The notes below the pieces were generated by a model that had not been told where the DNA came from, searched no databases, and worked only from the letters and a program-made list of their open reading frames with translations. Of a stretch of 12,655 nt of DNA, positions 7,834-12,655 are shown piece by piece. Each line of letters opens with the position of its first letter. Position 1 is the stretch's first letter. The position numbers and the translations under genes are program-made. Source of the DNA: Pseudanabaenaceae cyanobacterium MP8IB2.15 (lineage in GTDB: Bacteria > Cyanobacteriota > Cyanobacteriia > Pseudanabaenales > Pseudanabaenaceae); the NCBI GenBank assembly GCA_030248825.1, contig JARCMB010000019.1:1-12655 (forward strand), given 5' to 3'.

Positions 7834-8228
7834 CAACTCTTGCCCTTATTCCCAGTTGTCGGTTTAAATCCTTGGGGATGTTTATTCGAGCTTTTCGCTG
7901 ACTGAGACTGCTGCGGCTGGACTTTTGGCGAAACAGGCTCAGCTTGTTGTGGTGCAGGTTGAATAACACTTTCAGAAATTGATTGTGACTTAAAGCGCGA
8001 TTCAACTTTCGAGATATCAGGCTGAGAAACCGTAACCCGTGTCACCCTACCACCAGAACGATGAATACCCTGCATCGCTTGAGAAAAACAGCTATAGGGA
8101 ATTGTCATTGTTGATACTCCCGTCCGCATCATCTCAATACGATCACCTCCTTCCACCTCAATTGTCACCCGCCGACTACTGTCGCTATTCAGATCGGTGG
8201 CACCAGATGCAACGATCATACTTGCCAT
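7833..8228 (-). CDS. Small CpcD-domain protein with Gln/Pro-rich tail (possible PE rod cap)
   Basis: A 131-residue protein with no PBS-linker domain. Residues about 19-67 (RRVTIEVEGGD..., TIPYSCFSQAMQGIHRSGGRV) align by eye with the CpcD domain that ends CpeC, CpeD and CpeE and that makes up the whole of CpcD, the small rod-capping linker. The middle of the domain is shorter than in CpeC. Residues 68-131 are a low-complexity tail rich in Gln, Pro, Ser and Lys, which ordinary CpcD lacks; it is probably disordered. The ATG at 8228 has AAGGT seven bases upstream. The stop overlaps the cpeS start, so it is firmly in the operon, inserted between cpeE and cpeS where the textbook operon has nothing. 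Inferred role: terminating PE rods or setting their length, with the tail contacting a neighbour. The composition and weak domain match leave room for another role. Confidence 0.75.
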   Translation of the reverse strand: MASMIVASGATDLNSDSSRRVTIEVEGGDRIEMMRTGVSTMTIPYSCFSQAMQGIHRSGGRVTRVTVSQPDISKVESRFKSQSISESVIQPAPQQAEPVSPKVQPQQSQSAKSSNKHPQGFKPTTGNKGKS

Positions 8229-8280
8229 AAAAATTACCTTGAATTTCGATCGATCATTTGCCGATCGTTTTCACATTACG

Positions 8281-8332
8281 GACTGAGCGGTAACGATCGA
8301 TAAACTCATGAATTAGTCGATCGTTACCAGTC
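8281..8332 (-). repeat. Long intercistronic hairpin between cpeE and the CpcD-like gene
   Basis: GGTAACGATCGA (8289-8300) and TCGATCGTTACC (8317-8328) form a perfect 12-bp stem with a 16-base loop. GACT (8281-8284) and AGTC (8329-8332) extend it by four pairs past a four-base bulge. It starts about 13 bases after the cpeE stop in the direction of transcription and has no following T run, so it is more likely to protect the upstream message or mark a processing site than to end transcription. The CGATCG palindromes inside both arms are the frequent repeat of this genome. Confidence 0.6.
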
Positions 8333-8345
8333 TCGGAGCTAAGCC

Positions 8346-9104
8346 CTAAGACACTTCAGTAATACTGAGGATCTTGCCGCCAGTTTTCTGAATGTTTTGA
8401 ATTTTCCGAGATAGTTGGTTGTATCCCACTTCAAAAGTTGTGGCACTCCGAGTCACGCGAGCCCCAAAATTAGCTCCTGAAATCGCAATGCGGAACCGTT
8501 TGCCTCTGCTGCTAGAAGCCCCAGAACCACTTGCTAGAGCCACAATTTTAGTTGGCAAGTTACCAGCAATATCACCGATCAATTTTGCCGATTTACCAGC
8601 ATCATGGGCGGCAAAACCGCGCATCAAGGCAAAAGTACGGTTGAAACCAACATTTTTGACTCCAGTTTGGGTGCGATTACCACGCGCTGAAGGCACAATA
8701 TTCTCGCCAAAACTGCTGCCATATTCGTCACTACCAATGTAGGAATTGATCTCTGCTTCATAGCCATGAGTATTGTAAGTCAACACATGTTCGGCGATTT
8801 CTGCTTGATCTTGCGGGGCGCGACCGAGCAAATGTTTAAAGTTCAATTCGACAAAGCGGTAGGGGGAAGCAGTTTCAAAAAACAAAGACTGGTAAAGATC
8901 GGACTGAGCCACGGCTCTGACAAAACCCGCGACCGTAATGTCACTGTTGCGGAGTTGTGACTCGGCACTGATCAGGCGTTGGCTTTCCATCACATGGGCA
9001 TTACCCAAAACTTGGCGATAGACGGCCCGAATTACTGCTTGCAATTCATCTTCAGTAGCGTTAGGACGCAGCTCAATTGACTGTGTTTCGATCCAAAGTG
9101 CCAT
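8346..9104 (-). CDS. cpeE: CpeE, phycoerythrin rod linker
   Basis: A 252-residue PE-associated rod linker. The PBS-linker domain covers about 10-160 (AVYRQVLGNAHVMESQRL at 27-44, ELNFKHLLGRAP at 86-97, FGENIVPSARGN) and the CpcD domain about 201-250 (GKRFRIAISG..., KTGGKILSITEV). Known role: linkers of this type sit inside PE hexamers and join them into rods, and CpeE is usually assigned to a distal PE disc. Identity as CpeE rests on the order C-D-E and the N-terminus with IETQSIELRPNATED. The ATG at 9104 has a good ribosome site (ACGAGGT) about seven bases upstream. A small oddity is YIGSDEY where the sister linkers have YIDSDEY, and SARG in place of the common YYRG. Confidence 0.9.
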   Translation of the reverse strand: MALWIETQSIELRPNATEDELQAVIRAVYRQVLGNAHVMESQRLISAESQLRNSDITVAGFVRAVAQSDLYQSLFFETASPYRFVELNFKHLLGRAPQDQAEIAEHVLTYNTHGYEAEINSYIGSDEYGSSFGENIVPSARGNRTQTGVKNVGFNRTFALMRGFAAHDAGKSAKLIGDIAGNLPTKIVALASGSGASSSRGKRFRIAISGANFGARVTRSATTFEVGYNQLSRKIQNIQKTGGKILSITEVS

Positions 9105-9168
9105 TTTAAATACCTCGTAAATTTAAATTGTGGTTGAATTATCAAAAAGCAGGAAATTATTAAAACCG

Positions 9169-9205
9169 AAAAATAATCATACAGGGTAAGCGGGGCCTGC
9201 CCTGT
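9169..9205 (-). repeat. Terminator-like hairpin between cpeD and cpeE
   Basis: ACAGGGTA (9181-9188) pairs with TGCCCTGT (9198-9205) to give an 8-bp stem (one G-U) around a nine-base GC-rich loop, beginning 14 bases after the cpeD stop. On the minus strand five Ts follow seven bases past the stem (complement of 9169-9173). The gap before the T run is longer than in a strong terminator, so partial attenuation that lowers cpeE relative to cpeD is possible. Confidence 0.5.
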
Positions 9206-9219
9206 AGATCCTGATGATG

Positions 9220-9969
9220 TTAGATGATCTCAGTGATACTAACGATTTTGCCAGAAGTGCGATTAATCCGCTGAATTTGCGGAGTCATCTTGCTAGCTGA
9301 AACAATGTATTCAGTTGCACTGATGCGACGACGGGTATCGAATTTTGAACCCGATACCAAAATTTTGAACCGCTTTTCGGTACCAGAGCCAATCACGGTT
9401 GAAGTAGAAGCTTTGATCGCTGAGCTGCTGTTGGTGGCAACGGCATAGACTAATTGTGACGCTTGTACGGCACTATCAATTTGGGCAGGTCCACGATCTA
9501 AAGCAAACATGCGGTTATAGCCGACTTGTTTGGCGTTTCCTTCACTGCTCTTGCCGCGATCGTGAGGCACAACATTTTCACCAAAGGCGGATTGGTACTC
9601 TTCACTATCGATATAGGAATCGATTTCAGCGTTGTAGCCCTCAGCCACGCAGCGCACGATATGCTCAGAAACTTCTCTTTGATCCTGTGGGGCACGACCA
9701 AGTAGGTGCAGAAAGTTGAGTTCGACAAATCTATAAGGGGCACAAGATGAGAAGTATCGATCGCGATAAAAATCGGATTTAGCGACGGCCCGAACAAATT
9801 CCCGCACGCTGATCGATCGATCGCACAATTGTGACTCAGCCGATACCAGTCTTTCGCTCTCCATTACATGCGGGTTACCCAAAACCTGCTTGTAGACGTT
9901 ACGGATTACCGTTTGGACTTCATCTAAGCCACTCGTGGGCCAGAGTTCGAGAATTGTGAGAGATGACAT
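9220..9969 (-). CDS. cpeD: CpeD, phycoerythrin rod linker
   Basis: A 249-residue PE rod linker, the length known for CpeD. The opening MSSLTILELWPTS and the block APYRFVELNFLHLLGRAPQD (77-96) match CpeD as I know it. The PBS-linker domain covers about 10-150; the CpcD domain about 198-247 (EKRFKILVSGSKF, NRTSGKIVSITEI). Known role: CpeD organises a PE hexamer beyond the CpeC disc in the rod. The ATG at 9969 has a strong TAGGAGA ribosome site about nine bases upstream. It follows cpeC by 92 bases and precedes cpeE by 115 bases, both gaps holding hairpins. VPHDRG replaces the VPYYRG common in this family. Confidence 0.93.
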   Translation of the reverse strand: MSSLTILELWPTSGLDEVQTVIRNVYKQVLGNPHVMESERLVSAESQLCDRSISVREFVRAVAKSDFYRDRYFSSCAPYRFVELNFLHLLGRAPQDQREVSEHIVRCVAEGYNAEIDSYIDSEEYQSAFGENVVPHDRGKSSEGNAKQVGYNRMFALDRGPAQIDSAVQASQLVYAVATNSSSAIKASTSTVIGSGTEKRFKILVSGSKFDTRRRISATEYIVSASKMTPQIQRINRTSGKIVSITEII

Positions 9970-10016
9970 TGAAACTTATCTCCTAAAGTTTTATAAATTT
10001 ATATTTCTAAACTGAC

Positions 10017-10032
10017 AGGGGCAAAAGCCCCT
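10017..10032 (-). repeat. Short hairpin between cpeC and cpeD
   Basis: AGGGGC (10017-10022) and GCCCCT (10027-10032) form a GC-rich 6-bp stem closed by four bases. It lies 29 bases past the cpeC stop. On the minus strand the sequence after it is not a T run, so it looks like a message-stabilising or processing stem that could favour cpeC over downstream genes, rather than a full terminator. Confidence 0.5.
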
Positions 10033-10061
10033 AAATCAATCCTGAGATTCGCCTGAAATGC

Positions 10062-10922
10062 CTATATAGCTGTGACACTGGCAATTACGCCGCCCTGCTG
10101 GTGAATCCGTTGATATTCTTGGGAAAGTTTATCGTAGGACACCAAGAAGACCTGGTTAGCACGACGGAACTTGGAAATATTATTGAAGGCTTTGGCACGG
10201 TAGCCAGTGACTTCAATGCGGTAGACCTTACCACCAGAGCTAGCATCGACACCTTGGCGGCTGCGAGAAGTCACAGGCACATCAGAGAATCTAGCGCCAT
10301 CACTGGCAGGAGAAATTACGGCGGTGGGAATACCTTGAATCACCAGAGAGTTGAGCTTAGGAGTCTTGCCTGACAGGTCACCTTTAAGGCTGCTGCTAGA
10401 AGCTCCACGCACCAACTGGAAGGTGTGGGTAAACTGCACCATGCTCTGGCAAGCTTCGGTCTTGTAGCCACGAATGTAGGGTACAAAGTTTTCGCCAAAG
10501 GCGTTTTGATACTCGTCACTGTCGATATAGGAGTCGATATCTGCCTCAAATCCCTGAGTGTCAAGAATGGTGCTATGTCCGCGCATTTCTTCGAGATCTA
10601 GCGGTGGGCGACCAAGCAAATGACGGAAGTTGAGTTCGATCGAACGGTATCTGGCACAACTAGTAAAAAAGCGAGAACAGTAAAGGTCAGACTTAGCAAC
10701 TGCCCGCACAAATTCGCGAACACTCAGTTCACCAAGTTTAAATTGGGATTCTGGTACGGTGAGCCGCTCGCTTTCCATCACATAGGCGTTACCCAACACT
10801 TGTCGGTAGACTGCCTTGATGATGGTTTCGATTTCTTCTTGTGAGCGACCGGGAATCCATTCTACGGGAGGGGTTTCATCAAATAGGCTGACCCCTAAGC
10901 GCGAAGCTGGTCCAAAAGCCAT
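10062..10922 (-). CDS. cpeC: CpeC, phycoerythrin rod linker
   Basis: A 286-residue linker matching CpeC in length and sequence from its start, MAFGPASRLGVSLFDETPPV, to its end, QQGGVIASVTAI. The PBS-linker domain covers about 18-155 (AVYRQVLGNAYVMESERL at 37-54, ELNFRHLLGRPP at 96-107, VPYIRGYKTEA) and the CpcD domain about 231-284 (GKVYRIEVTGYRA, FLVSYDKLSQEYQRI). Known role: CpeC connects the innermost PE hexamer to the phycocyanin part of the rod. It is the first gene of the operon. The ATG at 10922 has TAGGAGA upstream, nearly the same ribosome site as cpeD. A long non-coding leader with an L box and stem-loops lies before it, in keeping with its known control by light colour in F. diplosiphon. 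Confidence 0.96.
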   Translation of the reverse strand: MAFGPASRLGVSLFDETPPVEWIPGRSQEEIETIIKAVYRQVLGNAYVMESERLTVPESQFKLGELSVREFVRAVAKSDLYCSRFFTSCARYRSIELNFRHLLGRPPLDLEEMRGHSTILDTQGFEADIDSYIDSDEYQNAFGENFVPYIRGYKTEACQSMVQFTHTFQLVRGASSSSLKGDLSGKTPKLNSLVIQGIPTAVISPASDGARFSDVPVTSRSRQGVDASSGGKVYRIEVTGYRAKAFNNISKFRRANQVFLVSYDKLSQEYQRIHQQGGVIASVTAI

Positions 10923-10983
10923 TACACGATATCTCCTAGTTAACGAAAGAGTTTAATAAAAATGTTTCAACACGTAAAGAAAT

Positions 10984-11012
10984 TTTTGATTACTGATCTG
11001 GGCAGATCAAAA
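10984..11012 (-). promoter_or_regulatory. Leader stem-loop with two alternative pairings upstream of cpeC
   Basis: In the putative cpeC leader, 62 to 90 bases before the start codon, TGATCTG (10994-11000) and CAGATCA (11003-11009) can form a 7-bp stem. TTTTGAT (10984-10990) and ATCAAAA (11006-11012) can form another 7-bp stem that uses part of the same bases, so the two exclude each other. In the minus direction the sequence after it is A/U-rich (AAAAATTTCTTT). Established background: in F. diplosiphon the Cgi light-colour pathway represses cpeC by attenuation in its 5' leader. That this stem serves that purpose here is inference. Confidence 0.45.
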
Positions 11013-11115
11013 CCGAGTAGGTGAAACTAGTAAATGGATTTGCTTAAAAAAGTGCTTAAGGGAAAATCCAATCTCTACCTTCATTTCCAGATTCTTATGA
11101 GTGTTTATACGGTTT

Positions 11116-11158
11116 GTTATAATCGATTTTCTTACAAGTACGTAACCATGTTTGTCAA
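11116..11158 (-). promoter_or_regulatory. Possible cpeC promoter elements
   Basis: On the minus strand a perfect -35-like TTGACA lies at 11158-11153 and a -10-like TATAAC at 11121-11116, but they are 31 bases apart and cannot act as one ordinary promoter. A weak TAAGAA lies 18 bases after TTGACA. Either the -10 box works with help from an activator, or the start lies elsewhere in this region. Start of transcription near 11110 would give a leader of nearly 190 bases. Confidence 0.35.
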
Positions 11159-11180
11159 GATTTGTGAATCTCGATCGACT

Positions 11181-11198
11181 TTGCACAGCATTTGCACG
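11181..11198. promoter_or_regulatory. L box, probable RcaC binding site
   Basis: TTGCACA (11181-11187), four bases (GCAT), then TTGCACG (11192-11198): a direct repeat matching 13 of 14 defined positions of the L box TTGCACA-N4-TTGCACA. In F. diplosiphon the response regulator RcaC binds this element in red light to activate red-light genes and to repress the cpeC operon, and the effect depends on orientation. Here the motif reads on the plus strand, opposite to cpeC transcription, and lies 23 bases upstream of a TTGACA box. It implies chromatic acclimation through an RcaE/RcaC-like pathway. Confidence 0.7.
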
Positions 11199-11280
11199 AC
11201 CAAGCTTCCAAGCTGATTAGCTTTGCTTTTGCTCGACCCCAAAACCAACCAGTAGAACTTCTTTCAAGGGTGAGTATGAT

Positions 11281-11847
11281 TTATGCTGCCTTGAACTCGA
11301 CTTTAAAAATGCTATCGGTGGGCTTAGAAGAGATCGTAGTGTCCCAGTCGATCGACCTTAAAAATGCTTCAATCGATCGAGTCTCGACCACATCGACACC
11401 CCATTCTCCTGTTTGTAAAGCATCAGGAGAGTCACTGGTAGGCGGCGTTGTTTTCAGTCCGCCTAAAACTAAAATTTCAGGCATGGTTGCTGGGGCTTTC
11501 GATCGACGCTGGTCTGCAAGAGCCTGAGCGCAAAATTCACCAACTTGCGATGGCGAAAATTCTTGGGTCGGAAACAAAATTTCGACCGTCCAATGAGGAT
11601 GATTTACCAGCCGACATTGGCAAGCTGGATAGCGACTTAAACTCGATCGAAATACTTCTGCAAATTCTTCCCGACTCAGGGCTGGCACAATATCAGGCGT
11701 AAGATCGAAGTTATGAGAAAGCAGCATTCGCCCCTGAAGTTGTCCTGTTAATAGATCGCTCAAAATGGTTAATGGTTTAATTAAATTTGGTGTTTGTGCG
11801 TTTAGATTAACATTACAACTAGCTATAAGCTTTCTGCTGTCAGCCAA
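11281..11847 (-). CDS. Unrecognised protein between hemH and the cpe operon
   Basis: A 188-residue ORF that I cannot assign to a family. It has no signal peptide, membrane segment or obvious catalytic motif. Its middle (SREEFAEVFRSSLSRYPACQCRLV, beginning about residue 58) looks like a folded soluble domain and it ends in FKVEFKAA. The start is doubtful: the longest form begins with TTG at 11847 without a ribosome site, the first 25 residues are rich in Asn and Leu as expected from AT-rich non-coding DNA, and the only early ATG is at 11727 (148 residues), preceded closely by AGGGG. It is divergent from hemH (57 bases apart in the long form) and points toward cpeC; its stop lies 83 bases before the L box. 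Whether it is read through into the cpe operon is unknown. Confidence 0.6.
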   Translation of the reverse strand: MADSRKLIASCNVNLNAQTPNLIKPLTILSDLLTGQLQGRMLLSHNFDLTPDIVPALSREEFAEVFRSSLSRYPACQCRLVNHPHWTVEILFPTQEFSPSQVGEFCAQALADQRRSKAPATMPEILVLGGLKTTPPTSDSPDALQTGEWGVDVVETRSIEAFLRSIDWDTTISSKPTDSIFKVEFKAA

Positions 11848-11904
11848 AGAATTGTATTGTTAAGTAGTAGACAAACCTGAGCTTAAACGGGATGCGCGAA
11901 TGAT

Positions 11905-12655
11905 ATGGGTCGATTAGGTGTTTTGCTGCTAAATCTGGGAGGCCCAGACAAATTAGAAGATGTCCGTCCTTTTTTGTACAACTTGTTTTCTGACCCAGAA
12001 ATTATTAGGATACCTTCGCCATTATTTCAAGCCCCTTTAGCTTGGTTAATTTCTACCCTGCGCGCCAAAAAATCTCAGGAAAATTACAAAAAAATTGGTG
12101 GCGGATCACCTCTACGTCGCATTACCGAGGAGCAAGCCCAAGCGTTGAAATCACAGTTACAACAGCATGGACACGAGGCGAATGTCTATATTGGAATGCG
12201 CTACTGGCATCCTTTTACCGAAGAAGCGATCGACCAGATCAAACGTGACAAAATTGAAGAGTTAGTGATTTTGCCGCTATATCCGCAGTTTTCGATCAGT
12301 ACTACGGGTTCGAGTTTTCGACTCCTAGAGCGGCTTTGGCATATCGATCCAGAGTTGCAAAAAATTAAATATACGGTCGTGCCTTCTTGGTACAACAACT
12401 CTGGCTATTTACAAGCGATGGCTGACCTGATCGCCAGAAAACTCGATCAGGTTCCCAATCCCAGTCAAGCGCATATATTTTTCAGCGCACATGGTGTACC
12501 TGTAAGTTACATCACAGAAGCGGGCGATCCTTATCAAAAAGAGATCGAAGACTGTGCGGCTTTAATCATGGGCAAACTGAATCGCTCCAATCCTTACAAA
12601 CTGGCGTATCAAAGTCGGGTGGGGCCAGTGGAATGGCTGCAACCTTATACTGATG
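11905..12655 (+). CDS. hemH: Ferrochelatase, 5' part (cut by window end)
   Basis: An ATG at 11905 opens a frame that runs to the end of the window (250 codons) and reads MGRLGVLLLNLGGPD, the classic ferrochelatase start. Other family marks are IGGGSPLRRIT (65-75), VYIGMRYWHPFTEEA (94-108), LPLYPQFSISTTGSS (123-137) and FSAHGVPVSY, with the catalytic His at residue 196. The last visible part, YKLAYQSRVGPVEWLQPYT, leads into the C-terminal third. Known role: insertion of iron into protoporphyrin IX to make haem. Cyanobacterial HemH usually carries a C-terminal chlorophyll-binding-like helix; that part is outside the window. Haem is also the precursor of phycoerythrobilin, so the gene is functionally related to its PE neighbours, though co-location may be chance. 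An upstream ATG at 11892 is closed at once by a stop. Confidence 0.97.
   Translation, partial: MGRLGVLLLNLGGPDKLEDVRPFLYNLFSDPEIIRIPSPLFQAPLAWLISTLRAKKSQENYKKIGGGSPLRRITEEQAQALKSQLQQHGHEANVYIGMRYWHPFTEEAIDQIKRDKIEELVILPLYPQFSISTTGSSFRLLERLWHIDPELQKIKYTVVPSWYNNSGYLQAMADLIARKLDQVPNPSQAHIFFSAHGVPVSYITEAGDPYQKEIEDCAALIMGKLNRSNPYKLAYQSRVGPVEWLQPYTD

Noticed and set aside
10101..10844. Several plus-strand ORFs opposite cpeC
   Set aside because: They lie fully inside a well-recognised CpeC gene in antisense frames. Similar shadows lie opposite cpeD, cpeE and the tandem linker because these paralogs share sequence.
4497..10922. Possible recombination or recent duplication among the five linker genes
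   Set aside because: The shared blocks (such as YRQVLGN and LNFKHLLGRAP) are family-wide conserved motifs; the DNA between them has diverged, so no recent duplication is evident by eye.
11034..11216. Plus-strand 60-residue ORF across the cpeC upstream region
   Set aside because: Rich in Tyr, Cys and Lys as expected from AT-rich DNA, no ribosome site, and it covers the L box and promoter region; unlikely to be a gene.
11201..11225. Overlapping AGCTT/AAGCT inverted repeats after the unassigned ORF
   Set aside because: Stems are only 5 bp and no T run follows on the minus strand; too weak to call a terminator.
1..12655. CRISPR arrays, tRNA or rRNA genes, transposases and attachment sites
   Set aside because: None was recognised on either strand; the many CGATCG palindromes are dispersed HIP1-like sites, not an array.

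Overview
The window comes from a cyanobacterium that makes phycoerythrin (PE) and probably adjusts it to light colour. Evidence: a PE linker operon in the order cpeC-cpeD-cpeE-...-cpeS-cpeT-cpeR (the cpeCDESTR order known from Fremyella diplosiphon), dense CGATCG/GCGATCGC palindromes (HIP1-like, typical of cyanobacterial chromosomes), and a cyanobacterial-type PP2C phosphatase. I cannot name the genus; a chromatically acclimating, non-marine-Synechococcus lineage fits best.

Left flank (1-3640): the tail of an unidentified plus-strand gene, a convergent membrane-anchored PP2C phosphatase on the minus strand, a 419-base AT-rich gap, and hrcA (heat-shock repressor) on the plus strand. A 10-bp perfect hairpin followed by a U-rich run in the minus direction closes the large minus-strand operon against hrcA.

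Centre (3650-11200): one apparent minus-strand operon of about 7.5 kb. In transcription order it holds cpeC, cpeD, cpeE (PE rod linkers, each a Pfam PBS-linker domain plus a CpcD domain), a small CpcD-like protein with a Gln/Pro/Ser-rich tail, cpeS and cpeT (phycoerythrobilin lyases), cpeR (activator of PE genes), a 599-residue linker with two PBS-linker domains and a C-terminal repeated coiled-coil-like tail, and a CpcL-type (CpcG2-type) linker with a C-terminal membrane helix. Genes from the CpcD-like protein to the tandem linker are tightly packed (one stop/start overlap, TGATG); the other gaps each hold an inverted repeat. Upstream of cpeC is a near-perfect L box (TTGCACA-N4-TTGCACG), the site bound by the red-light regulator RcaC in F. 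diplosiphon, and the putative cpeC leader carries two mutually exclusive stems.

Right flank (11281-12655): an unrecognised minus-strand ORF ending just upstream of the L box, and the 5' part of hemH (ferrochelatase) on the plus strand, cut by the window end.

Reading as a whole: the operon would let green light coordinately produce PE linkers, the enzymes that attach the bilins, the PE activator, and two further rod linkers. The most interesting departure from the textbook operon is the addition of a CpcD-like protein, a tandem linker and the membrane-anchoring CpcL, which suggests a dedicated PE-containing, membrane-attached or otherwise unusual rod antenna. No PE subunit genes (cpeBA) lie in the window.
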